From: Sclerotinia nivalis
Lineage: Eukaryota > Ascomycota > Leotiomycetes > Helotiales > Sclerotiniaceae
Reading direction: 5' to 3'
NCBI GenBank assembly: GCA_029531795.1
Contig: JAPEIS010000010.1
Coordinates: 1,612,001 to 1,676,000 of the forward strand
DNA length: 64,000 bases
This document shows positions 13,437-24,429 of the stretch, piece after piece. A program made the position numbers and the translations under genes. Under the pieces are notes generated by a model. It made no database searches. It was not told the DNA's origin and saw nothing but the letters and a program-made list of their open reading frames with translations. Numbering within the stretch: position 1 is the first letter of the stretch; every line of letters starts with the position of its first letter.

Positions 13437-13582
13437 TATCACGGATTCATAACCTGTTCCTAGTTAATCTATATAACTGACTAAAACACCCATCCCCTAT
13501 ATAGTCGATGCTTTTTCTAGCACCTTCTTTCTTCTTCGTAAAATATTATCATATCTTAAAGCACCCTACCATCATCGTGATA
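13437..13582 (+). repeat. 3' LTR of gypsy-A1 (146 bp)
   Basis: Same length as the 5' LTR; begins TATCAC (G to A in the terminal TG). A short purine run (aaaaaaggga) precedes it as polypurine tract. The hairpin and the GCCTAAGGC motif are destroyed by transitions. Confidence 0.95.
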
Positions 13583-13762
13583 GATTGATACAAATAAAGT
13601 TAAATTGAAAATAAAGATATAAATGGAAAAAACAAGTATTAAGATTTAAGGTTTTTCAAATATTAAAGTTTAGGTTTTCGAATATTATGATTTTGGGTTT
13701 TTCTATTTCGTTTTTGTATCTACATTTATTATAGCTAATCATTCTTTTAAAAAGATAATCAG

Positions 13763-14004
13763 TATTGGTATTCATATACTCTTAAAATATATAATCCTCA
13801 CTTAAACGAAGACTTCTATATTGAGGTTATTCATACTCAATAGTTCTTTCGAACCTTGATATACAATATAACTTTTAATTTAGGAATCAATTATATAACA
13901 ATCCAAACGCCCTCACAGGAATCTCTTTTGTGAATAACCTCAATACGATTATAAACGTTTTGATCATTTCTATCGGATACGACGATTACAGAGTCGTACC
14001 GACA
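13763..14004 (+). repeat. 3' LTR of copia-1 copy 1 (242 bp)
   Basis: Begins TATTGGTA and ends TACCGACA, a terminal inverted repeat of TGTYGGTA type. It aligns with the LTRs at 23295-23537, 36251-36493 and 51642-51883 (reverse). The interval 13583-13762 is the copia-1 3' untranslated region displaced by gypsy-A1. Confidence 0.95.
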
Positions 14005-15945
14005 ATATTAATATATTATAAAGATCGAAAGGTATAATTAATAATTCAAATAATCCAAATCGAATAATAAAAGTAATTTTCTATTTATTATTTTTTATAA
14101 TACAAAGTTTGTTGAAGATAATAATAATATCTAATTTGATATAGATTTTTGTATTATAAAAGATATTTAGAGTTTTTTGAATAATTGGTAAAGGATATCG
14201 ATTTTTAATAGTAATATTATTCAATTTATAATCATTCTGATAAATATAGATTCCTTTATTAGATTTGATTATTAGAAGTAATAAAGCTATACTTCGTAAT
14301 CTTAATTCCCGAATAAAACTTTTGATAAAGTTATCGTTGATTTATTTTCGAATTATTTTCAATTTGAAAAGAGATAAAAAACGATTTTTGAAATATAGAG
14401 ATTCTTTTTCAAATATTAATTCTATCTTATAATTCTATACTCGATATAAAGAAAGTATATCTATATAACGAAATAGAAAAATAGATAATTTGTTTTGAAA
14501 TTACGAAAAGAACTTTTCTTTGATTTCATTATCGTTAAAAAATGATTTGCTATTGAGGAATTTCTCAATATCTATTTTTGTTATTTTTCGAAGATGTTTT
14601 GATTGATAATAATAATAAATAAAATCGTAGAATTTCAGAGAAACTTTAGCTAATGTATTGATGATGTTGTTTTTTCTATATAATATATCCTTGAAGTTTT
14701 GTTCTTGAAGAATTGGAACTATTGTTGTTTTATATAAGTATTCTTATCGAATAGTTTCTTTTGTTCGATCTAATTCTTTTTATATAAAATATATAACTTT
14801 TATTTTATTTTATTAACAAAAAAATATAAAACTAATAATTTGTAATCAATAAATATTGTCTAAATATAATCTTGTATTGGAGATAGCTTTAATTAATTCT
14901 ATTGAAATTGGAATTGATAACAATAGTAAAGATTTATTCTTTGATATTGATTTCGATTAATATTATTCAATGATCTTTTATATAAGTTTATATTGAATAG
15001 AGTATTGATTTGATATTATTTGAATTTGAAACAATATTTCTTTGTTGCAAATTCTTGTATAATAATGATTTATATTGAGTATTAGAGTTTTATTGATTGA
15101 TAAATCGATTTCAGAGTCTTCTATAGATTTATAATCTTTATTTGTAAAAACTGATTCATTATAATCTTATTTCGATAGCTTTTTTAAATCGATTTTAAAA
15201 TTTTGAGTGTATATTTTGTTGCTTTCGTTTTTGTTTTCAATAAATAATAATAAATATCGAAAAAGGTTCTTTTTTGTTTTAAAAAGAAAAATTTTGATTA
15301 AGGATAATATATCAAGGATTTTATCGATAGATAGTTTTGTAGATATACTATTTTTGTATATTTGATCTATATATATTAGCGAAGAGATTATTAATATTTA
15401 TATTAAATTGAGTATATTGTAAAAACAATAATATATTATATAATATTGGGAATTGAAAAAGTGAGTTATATTCCATTAGTTTATATATAGATTATGATAT
15501 TGTAATTATGATAATTCGAAAATAACTGAAATCTTTTTGGAAAGTTTTATAATAAAGAATAACTATATTTCTTTATATTGTTTTATTGTTATATTTATTA
15601 CAAAATAATCAATAATAATATCTATAGTATTTTCATCTGCTAAATAGAACTTGTAATAATATAGAAAAAATTGAATTGGGATATTGTTTTGATTAACGAA
15701 GGAATAATCAGCGAATATTTTTCTTGAATATTTGTTATCAATTAAATTGATTATATTGAAGGAAGAAAAATATATTGAAAATATAATAGTTTGAATAAAT
15801 AAAGATTTGCTATTTATAAAATTGAATTGTAAAGATTCTTTGTTAATTATTATTCGTTATATCTATTCTATATCCTTTGATAATCTTCATAGATGATTTA
15901 TTGTAGAGATTAAGTTTTTTCCGAATACTTTTGAATAGATATAAA
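14005..15945 (-). mobile_element. Gypsy-A3 fragment 1 (RT to protease region), oldest layer
   Basis: Read on the minus strand, this aligns with gypsy-A1 from about 10587 back to about 8700: reverse transcriptase, the linker and the protease (AACAAATATTC region near 15740). At 14004/14005 it is broken in the reverse transcriptase by copia-1 copy 1, and at 15945 by gypsy-B1. It is depleted of C on the plus strand, i.e. of G on its own coding strand. Its remaining 3' part must lie left of the window. It is part of the host element into which four other elements inserted. Confidence 0.88.
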
Positions 15946-16158
15946 TATCACGGAGGTAGTAGATAGAATAATAGATATCACTTTTATTAATAAGATATAG
16001 CTCGGAAAGCTACGTTTTTATAGAAGGGACGGTTCCTTAAATACATTTGTGTATAACGCTAACCCTGATCGGGGCTAGTCTATATTTATCCGAAGGCTGA
16101 TTTCTATAGATCGGAAGCCGAGTAGTCTTTGTATACTTTATACAGGGATTCTGTAATA
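15946..16158 (-). repeat. 3' LTR of gypsy-B1 (213 bp)
   Basis: Starts TATCAC and ends GTAATA on the plus strand, both altered from TGTCAC/GTGACA. The minus-strand polypurine tract, aaaaaggggg, abuts it at 16162-16173. Confidence 0.94.
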
Positions 16159-16170
16159 ATATCCCCCTTT

Positions 16171-19100
16171 TTAGGGTCGAGCTTCGTTGAAACGATTAGG
16201 GAGATCAAATTTGTTTGGATAACGATGGTGGTAATTACAGATCAATTCTTGAGTATTCTTCAAATATTTTGTAGATTCTTTAGTAAGTATATTATAGCTT
16301 ATTCATCGAACGATATACTTCAGATAAATGCTATCATAATTCCAATAATTTTATTGGAAATCTAGGATTTCCTTTATATCGAATTGCTCAATGCTTTTAA
16401 TTTCGATAGAAGAAGAAAATGGATTGTATTGATTGGGGACAGGATTATTATTAATAGAATACAATAGATTAATATAAAAGATTGAATAATTCTTTATAAA
16501 GATCGAAAGTTTTAATTTATAAGTATACGAGTTTATAGCTTTTAGGATTCGGAAGGGATCTAAATTCTTCTAATCTAGTTTTTTTTGGGGATAAAGAGTT
16601 CGGATATTCTTAGTATTAAACCAGATTAGATCTTTAGATTGATATTGATAAGTAAACGAACAATAGGAATCGGTATTCTTCGAATAGTGGGCTTGATTAG
16701 TAATTAATTCGGTTTTTAGATGATCAACGATCGATTTTATCTTTTTAATAAATTCCTTAACGTTCAGGATTCCAGAGTGATCGGAAAGTGTAATGGGTTT
16801 GAAATCTATTTAGGGATAAAAATTGTAATTGGTAAAGAATGATGATAGACGGAAGTTTTTGGATTAGGTAGAGTTAATCGAAAATTCGGCGATTGGTGGT
16901 TATTCGGATTAATTGTTTTGTAAATAGAATATATACAAATAAAGATATTATTCGAGTATTATATTCGCTTTTTCTGTTTATTTATTGATTTCAGGATAAT
17001 AAGTTATCAATAATTTCAAAACAGTATTTAATTGTTTATAGATATACTTTTAGAAATCAGAGATAAATTGAGTTTTACGATTGGATATAATGATTTATAG
17101 TAGGCTATAAAGCTTCTATATATGCTTTAAAAACAAATAGAAGACTCTTTTAGAATTATAAATTCTTTGATAAAGTAGGAAATGTTTTATTTTGATTAAT
17201 CGATTGATTACAATAAATATTGTATTATATTCAAAGCTTTTCGGAAAATGAATGATGAAATCGATTGAGATATCTTTTCAAGTTTGTTATATGATCGGAA
17301 GAAAATGTAAGATTCCTTTTTATTCTTTACGATTTAAAGCGGTTCGATAGTAATTATAATAATTGTATATTTAACGAAAGATATAATTGTAATATCCAGA
17401 TTAATAGTAATTTCGGGAAAGCAATTCGAAGGTATAGATATAATATAAGTATTCGATAGTAAAAAAATCGTAGATCATTCAGAGGAGCTTTGCTTTCAAA
17501 AGATTATAATTAGGGATATAAAGTTTTCTATAATAATATAATAGATTATTATTCATAGTATATTCGGATAATATAATATATAGGTATCTAATAATATTTT
17601 TCTTTAAAGTCTTTAAGATCGATAATAGAAATAGATTAGATAGGTAAACTTTAATAAGTAAAGATTTCAATTCTTTAAGGGATTCCAATTATATAGATTT
17701 AGATAATTGAATAAAGATTGGGTTATTAGGTATTGTAGATGATTTAGATTCATAGACAAATAATCTGGGTTCGTGGATAGATGATTTAGGATTGCAGATG
17801 GGCGATAGAGTATCGATATAGATCTGATTATAAATTGTAATTGCGAAATGGATTTTCTTTTTCGGATTAATAACAGAAAACAGATCTGTATCTAGATTTT
17901 CGATTTTTAAAATAGTTTGATTTTAATAAAGGAAATATTCATTCCTTTTTTTAGACAAGTCCTCTGATTTTTTAATCAGAGTATCAGGTTTCGCTCTTTG
18001 CTTTCTGGAACGGTATATAATCTTGAAATTGAAATAAAACAGAAATTCAGATTAATAGATTTGACAATAATTCAATAGTTTTATTGTTGTAAAATACTCT
18101 AAATTCTTGTAATCTGTAATGATCTTGATCAAAAAAGAAATGCTTTCTAATTCAAATTGTTATTCTTCAAAACAACAAATAATTATCAATAATTCTTTAT
18201 TATAAATCTCATAATTACATTCCGCAATAGAATACTTCTTTGAGAAATATATAATAAATTTCAAAATCCCATCGTTATCGTATTGAAAAAGGACTCTAAC
18301 AGATATATAATCCGATATATCCGTCTCTAGAATCATATCCCTTTTTTAATCGAAGAAGGCTAATACAAGTACTATTATAAATACAGTTTTCAAATTCGAG
18401 AACGATTTCTTATAAATAGAATCCTATTGGAAGATTATATCTTTCTTGATTAGATTTACTATTGGACAGATGATCAAAAAGAAATCACAAATAAAGCATT
18501 AATAGAAATTGCTGAATTTTATAAATATTTATATATCCATTAGATTCTTTAGCATTTTTCAATCAATTATCGTTTTAATCTTAGTTGGATCTATTCGGAT
18601 TCCTTTTCGGTCTATAATTAAACTTAGGAATTTCGTTTTAGATTTTAGGAATTTGTATTTCGATAGATTGATATACAATCCGGTTTTCTATAAAGTATCT
18701 AGTATCTTTTGTATATACTTTATATATTCAAACTAGATTTTGTTATAGATTAGAATATTATTCAAATAAACAATACAGAATATATCTAGATATTCTTTTA
18801 GAGTATTATTGATAAATTATTGGAATATCGTTAGGGCTTCAATCAGTCCGAACAATATGATTAAGGTTTCGAATAGATCAAATCGGATACAGAATGTAAT
18901 CAGATATTTTTGTTCTTCTTTGATTCGGATATTATTGAAAGCTGAAATGATGTCTATTTTCGTAAAATACTTTATCCCTTTTAGATTATTCAAGAACTTC
19001 TTGATTAAAAATAACAAGTATCGATCTTTCATAGATAAATTATTCAATATATAATAATCTATACAGAATCGAAGATCATTATTAGGTTTCTTAACAAACA

Positions 19101-20010
19101 AGATAGATGAAGTAGAAGCAAAAGAGTTCGATCGAATGAATCTTTTTGTTAGATTTTCCTTTAATCATTCTTGTAAAGCTTTCAATTCATTCTGAGATAT
19201 CGAATATAGGGCTTCAAATAATAGCTTAGCTTTATTTTGCAATCAGATATTATATAGAGAAAATATATCAATCCACAAACAGAATTCAGCAAATAAATCT
19301 TCGAAAACAGAATCTTCTTTTTCTTTCAGAATTCGGTTTATTAAACTGATATTAATTTGGAATATTTTGTATCCTCGATAGATGTATATTGAATAGATTC
19401 GGATTGAAACATTTGTTATATCTCTTTTCTTTAACATTTCAAAATAGAATAATAAATAAACAGAATAAACTTTGATAAAGATATCGAATAGAATTCGGAT
19501 ATTCGATAATTGTATAAACATATTATAAAACTTTTGATAGAATTTGTTATCGAAACAAAAGGTATTGAATACGAATCCGATATAAGGATCGTACTTCTTC
19601 AACTAAACCAGCTCTAAAACAATCAGATAATGAGCTAATTTAATAATATAGATTTTTGATCTCTTCTTGTAGTAATCGTTGATTTGTAGATCAATTAAAA
19701 TGTAATAATCCATTCGGTTTTCAGACAGTATTTCCTTATCGAATTCAATAACTTCGAATAGGATAAATAATTTGTATATTGAAAGTTTGGTAATTTCAAT
19801 TCAATTTTGATTTGTAAAAGTATATCCTTTGTATCCGTTATTCATTATAATATAAATAGAATAGAATCGATCAGGTATCGATAGGATAATAATAGACAAT
19901 ATTATTAAATTTGTTCGATTGTTTGTTTCTTTAGTGAAAGATAAGCTTTGTATTGTGATAACAGATAAATATAGTATATATAGGGCTTTTGTTTGATAAC
20001 GATTTATATT
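16171..20010 (-). pseudogene. Gypsy-B1 pol relic: protease, RT, RNase H, integrase, chromodomain
   Basis: Protease remnant near 19850 reads MNNGYKGYTF, with the active-site Asp changed to Asn. Reverse transcriptase at about 19110-18650 contains FVKKPNNDLRFCIDY and TKIDIISAFN; its YLDD box reads YLNN near 18755. RNase H is at about 18350-18050. Integrase core is near 17300-16900 (ISIDF, ISNRKTQF, then TEKANIILE): the second Asp is Asn. A chromodomain-like tail lies near 16400-16230. The last in-frame stop (16171-16173) overlaps the polypurine tract, so coding ran almost to the LTR. Compared with B2, 39 bp are missing just before the RT, at about 19244. Confidence 0.88.
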
Positions 20011-20129
20011 AGATAGATTCCGTTTCCCGAATTCGGGGAGCCGGGAGGGGATAGATTGTATAGTGATATAGTATATGATTGAATCTGAACAAAAGACAGA
20101 ACAGGGGATGGCGGGGTAGGATTGATAAG

Positions 20130-21290
20130 ATTAGCTTTAGCTTATATGAGATAATTATCTAGAAACGGATAATCTTTTATATAATGATTGATAGATCTAT
20201 AATAGAAGCATTCCTTTCGTTTATATCTATTAATATATCTTTGGGAATTAAGATTTATTGGATTTCTAATAGGTATAATTGTAGCAGGAGTAATAAATCG
20301 GATAGTAGTATTCGAGGACAGAGCAAAGATACAATTAACAGAATTCAGGTTTTGAGTAGTAATACAGGGCAATGGAACGATTAGATTACAATTGGAGCCG
20401 ATCGGTTTTATCAAATATAAATAACGATTCTTCAATATCTACACGAAAACAGCGAATGTATCGACACTATCCGTAAAAGATTCAGCGATAATAATCTAAT
20501 TCTTCAGTTTATTCAATAGAGCTTATTCTAATAGGATAACCAGAGTATTATTATTATTAGTTATCCCGACTTTCAACATTAATCTTTGGAACTCAATATA
20601 GAAGATATAGAACAGCTGATTCCTCTATCTCAGATTGATCAAGAGTTTTCGGGTCTCGGTTTGCTTGTTCTGATTTCCATAAGCTCTTTTCAGTATCTAT
20701 AATAGATCCTTATAATCAATAAATTTAACAAATTATCCTTTGATATTATATAGTCGAATTTACACAACAACAGATCCAATTAATCTTCTAATTACGTAAA
20801 TCAAACAGGAATATAGAAAAGTAAAACAATCGGAATTGATATATATTTTATTCTATATTTGATCAACAAATCAATCAAAATCGATTTTCGTTTCATCAAA
20901 CAGTACAGGGTCAGGTATTTTCTTATTCAATTGAGGCTTCGATAGAACAGAAGCAACAATCGGGGTTATAATAGAAGTCAAGAGCAAAAAGTCGATCAGA
21001 TTGATAAGAATTAAAATAAATAAAACAATAGAGATAGAATGAAATTGAATTAAATAAACAATCAATTTATCGTTCTTTTTCTTCTATTGTATAAATATGG
21101 TTTTCTCGATTTGTAAATCGAAAATAAGTTTCTGAATTGTAGACTGTAGATCGATTACTTTTATTTCTACTCTTATATTATAATCGTAAAGGGAAATAAG
21201 ATAATAATATCAAATCACAATATCGCTGATTACGATAATAGCGAATTCTTCAGGGGAGCCGGATTGGCTAAACAAGTACGGACGGGATGA
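20130..21290 (-). pseudogene. Gypsy-B1 gag relic
   Basis: A decayed Ty3-type Gag. The conserved opening of the capsid region reads KIPDPVLFDETKIDFD near 20900, typical of the P-x-x-F-D-G-T region of Ty3/gypsy Gag. Further on, YGNQNK and NNTLVIL segments are recognisable. The zinc knuckle near 20190-20230 reads CFYYRSINHYIKDYP, where two of the three Cys are Tyr. Several stops interrupt it. It aligns throughout with the B2 gag at 46700-47880. Confidence 0.82.
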
Positions 21291-21331
21291 CATTATAGGA
21301 ATATCGGTATAAATAAATAGAAGCTATATAA

Positions 21332-21544
21332 TATTACAAAAACAATAAATAGAATAGCAGATATCACTTTTATTAATAAGATATAATTCGGAGAGCTACG
21401 TTTCTATAGAAGAGACGGTTCCTTAAATATATTTATGTGTAACGCTAGCCCCGACCGGGGCTAGTCTACACTTATCCGAGGGCCGACTCCTATGAATCGG
21501 AACCCGAGCGGTCTCCGTATACCTTATACGGGGACCCCGTGACA
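21332..21544 (-). repeat. 5' LTR of gypsy-B1 (213 bp), GC-rich second half with hairpins
   Basis: Ends GTGACA; starts TATTAC. It holds two clean hairpins: CTAGCCCC/GGGGCTAG (21445-21452, 21457-21464) and CCGTATA/TATACGG (21515-21521, 21525-21531). These are unusually GC-rich for the window and are weakened by transitions in the other B LTRs. Confidence 0.94.
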
Positions 21545-21919
21545 ATAAATAGCAATGATATTATATTGCGAAAAAGTATATTAGATAAACTTTCTGATAA
21601 TACTAATATTTCTTTTTCAACGAAATTACTGAATATATTAAGATGTTGTTGATGATTATTGTAACTCTAATAATTACTTTTTTAGAAGTTGTTACAATCG
21701 ATCGAATTAAAAAGATAGTATTGTTGGATTTGAGATTATATTTGATATTCTTCTTATTGATAACTACTTTAATTAATTGAACTATCAGAACGATATTGTT
21801 GGTTTTGTTGTTATAATTGATAATTATTTTGTAAATAACTATTTTTATAGAAACTATCTTTATATCTATTTATATTTCTTATAATATCGATTTGTTTCTT
21901 TGTTTTGCAATTTGCAATT
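21545..21919 (-). mobile_element. Gypsy-A3 fragment 2 (end of gag)
   Basis: Minus-strand match to gypsy-A1 at about 8300-8700 (the Gln/Asn/Tyr-rich tail of gag). It lies between B1 and B2, carrying one copy of ataaa at its left end and one copy of caatt at its right end, i.e. one target duplication of each neighbour. Confidence 0.9.
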
Positions 21920-22132
21920 TATCATAGAGGCAGTAGACAGAATAACAGGAATCACTTTTATTAATAAAATATAGTTCGAAGAGCTATATTTCTATAAAAG
22001 GAATGATTTCTTAAATATATTTATATATAGTATTAGCTTTGATTGAGGCTAGTTTATATTTATCCAAGGGCCGATTTTTATAAATCGGGATCCGAATGGT
22101 CTTTGTATATCTTATATAGGGACCTTGTAATA
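21920..22132 (-). repeat. 3' LTR of gypsy-B2 (213 bp)
   Basis: Starts TATCAT and ends GTAATA on the plus strand; aligns with the B1 LTRs without gaps and is the most transition-damaged of the four. Confidence 0.93.
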
Positions 22133-23294
22133 ATATTTTTCTTTTTAGAGTCGAATTCTATTGAGATGATTAGAGGGATTAGGTTTATTTGGATAACGAT
22201 GATAATAATTATAGATCAGTTTTTGAATATTCTTCAAATATTTTATAGGTTTTTCGATAGATATATTGTAGTTTATCTATCGGATAGTATATTTTAGATG
22301 GGGATCATTATGATCTCGATGTTTTTATTAGGAATCTAGGATTTTTTTTATATCGAATTGTTCAATATTTTCAACTTCGATAGAAAAGAGGGATAGATTA
22401 TATTGATCAGGGATAGGATTATTATTAGTAGAATACAATAGATTAATATGAAAGATTAGATGATTTTTTATAAAGATTAGAAGTTTTAATTTATAAGTAT
22501 ATAAGTTTATAATCTTTAGAATTCGAAAAGAGTTTAAATTCTTTTAATCTAATTTCTTTTAGAAATGAAGAATTCGGATATTTTTAGTATTAAGCTAAAC
22601 TAAATCTCCGGATTGATATCGATAGATAGACGAACAATAGGAATCAATATTCTTTGAATAACGAATTTGATTAATAATCAATTTGGTTTTCAGATGATTA
22701 ATAATCGATTTTATCTTTTTGACGAATTCTTTAATGTTTAGGACTTCAGGGTGATCGAAGAGTGCGGTGAGTTCGAATTTTATTTGAAAATAGAAATTGT
22801 AATTAGCAAAGAACAGCGATAGATAAAAGCTTTCGGATTAAACAAAGTTAATTGAGAATTCGACAATCAATAATTATTCGGATTAATTGTTTTGCAGATA
22901 GAATATATACAAATGAAGATATTGTTCAAGTATTATATTTGTTTTTTTTGTTTGTCTATCAATTTCAGAATAATAAGTTGTCGATAGTTTCGAAATAGTA
23001 TTTAATTGTTTATAGATATATTTTCAGAAATCGAAAATAAATTAAGCTTTATAATCGGATATAATGATTTGTAGTAGATTGTAAAGCTTCTATATATACT
23101 TCAGGAATAGATGAAAGACTTTTTTGGAATTATAGGTTTTTCGATAGAATAGGAAATATTTTATTTTGATCAATCGATCGATTACGATAAATATTGTATT
23201 GTATTTAGAGTTTTTTGAAACATAAATAATGAAATCGATTGAGATATCTTTCTAGGTTTATTATGGAATCGGGAGAGGGTGTAAGATTTCTTTT
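22133..23294 (-). pseudogene. Gypsy-B2 pol relic, integrase and chromodomain part
   Basis: Aligns with gypsy-B1 at about 16159-17320. On the minus strand it encodes the C-terminal half of integrase and the chromodomain-like tail, with many stops. It is cut at 23294 by copia-1 copy 2, leaving the target duplication ctttt (23290-23294 and 36494-36498). The frame continues at 36494. Confidence 0.86.
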
Positions 23295-23537
23295 TCTTGG
23301 TATTCACGTGCTCTTAAAGCATGTGATCCTCATTTAAGCGAAGGCTTCTATATTGAGGCCATTCGCATTCAATGGTTCTTTCGAACCTTGATACGCAATA
23401 TAACCTTTAATTTAGAGGTCAATTGCGTAGCAATCCAAACGCCCTCACAGGAATCTCTTTTGTGAATAACCTCAATACAATCATAAATGTTTATAATCAT
23501 TTCTATCGGATACAACGATTATAGAGTTGTATCGATA
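23295..23537 (+). repeat. 5' LTR of copia-1 copy 2 (243 bp)
   Basis: Begins TCTTGGTA and ends ATCGATA (from ACCGACA). It contains the mutation-poor block beginning caatccaaacgccctcacag at 23431, shared with the other three copia-1 LTRs. Confidence 0.93.
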
Positions 23538-24429
23538 CTAATTAGTGATCACAAATTAAACCATTTTCAAAATCTTTTCGAAAACTCCGAATAACTTCAT
23601 TTTTCATTCTTTCTATTCGATAACGATCTTTACAATACTATAACTATTTTCAATATACCATTTACATTATTATCAATCCCTTTCTTCAAAATCTTATCTC
23701 AAATCTACCATTTTCGAACTCGAATCGATTCAAATTTCATACCACCATTACGAAAACTCCGAATAGCTTCAAATTTTCATATCTACTACTATCATCTATT
23801 CGAATTTTATCACTCACTTTCTTCTTTACTCGAATTCGATCCACTTCCTTTTTATTCGATCAATCAGAAAAACCGAAAGCTATTACAATCTCAATATATA
23901 CGTTATCCCGAAACCTTTCGATTTATTTCGATTCATTTCGACTTATTTCGCTCAATTTTCCATTCAAAAACCTTCGAAAACGCTATTTCTATTACTATAC
24001 TTCAATCAATCTATTTTCAGATACATTTTGAATATATTTTTATTACGAAAACTTGATTCGGAAATTATTCTCTGTACTATATTGCAACCTACCTTGATTT
24101 ACTTCTAGAGAAGTATCATTAGATAATGAATCTTCTTCGAATTGCATCATTTTTAATGGAATTTCGATTGTTTCGTTTCAATCTTGTCAAATTCTTATAC
24201 TATTACACTATATTCAACCTTTACGATTGATGCGATCCTCTCATTCTAGCAACCTTTCGAATCTCTTTAGAAAAATTTTGAAACGCCATATTCATTCTGT
24301 ACTATACACTATCAATCTCATTATCGATTACCATTATCAAAATACACAATCTCCCTTTTTCAAAAATCTTATTCTTTTCAACTCTTTCTCTTTTTTATCG
24401 TATGTATTATATAATTATACACTATAAAA
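23538..24429 (+). other. Copia-1 copy 2 5' untranslated region
   Basis: Between the 5' LTR and the first recognisable gag sequence. It is very AT-rich with scattered cga-containing motifs (ttcgaaa, tttcga). Copy 3 has the matching stretch, in reverse, at the extreme right of the window (about 63540-64000). No gene is recognised. Confidence 0.6.

Larger units (their letters stand above)
6705..13582 (+). mobile_element. Gypsy-A1, complete Ty3/gypsy chromovirus with both LTRs, nested in copia-1 copy 1
   Basis: Two 146-bp LTRs (6705-6850, 13437-13582) bound a 6.9-kb element with gag, protease, reverse transcriptase, RNase H, integrase and a chromodomain tail. The target duplication gattg is perfect at 6700-6704 and 13583-13587. 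Copia-1 copy 2 shows the empty site at 36073-36077, with matching sequence on both sides. The middle of the element is strikingly poor in G on the plus strand, which fits G to A changes along the coding strand. Confidence 0.96.
249..14004 (+). mobile_element. Copia-1 copy 1 (Ty1/copia), interrupted by pogo and gypsy-A1
   Basis: Own sequence is 249-2142, 4012-6704 and 13583-14004; the 5' part is outside the window. It aligns co-linearly with copia-1 copy 2 (23295-36493) and, in reverse, with copy 3 (51642-64000). Domain order is gag zinc knuckle, protease, integrase, reverse transcriptase, RNase H, which is the Ty1/copia order. It ends with an LTR at 13763-14004. Beyond 14004 the sequence is gypsy-A3 on the minus strand, interrupted in its reverse transcriptase, so A3 was the target. 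All coding parts carry stop codons, so the element is dead. Confidence 0.93.
15946..21544 (-). mobile_element. Gypsy-B1, complete Ty3/gypsy element, nested in gypsy-A3
   Basis: The 213-bp LTRs are at 15946-16158 and 21332-21544, and the target duplication ataaa is at 15941-15945 and 21545-21549. Coding runs on the minus strand: gag, protease, RT, RNase H, integrase and a chromodomain-like tail over 5.2 kb. It is not interrupted by other elements, so it is the reference for gypsy-B2. Flanks on both sides are gypsy-A3. Confidence 0.96.

Noticed and set aside
16129..16365. Plus-strand frames crossing the gypsy-B 3' LTR boundary (also 22043-22297)
   Set aside because: They straddle LTR and the antisense of the chromodomain region; no start context or motif supports them.
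18509..19054. Plus-strand open frames of 75 and 81 residues (similar one at 37689-37913)
   Set aside because: They lie antisense to gypsy-B reverse transcriptase in both copies, and conservation is explained by the shared RT.
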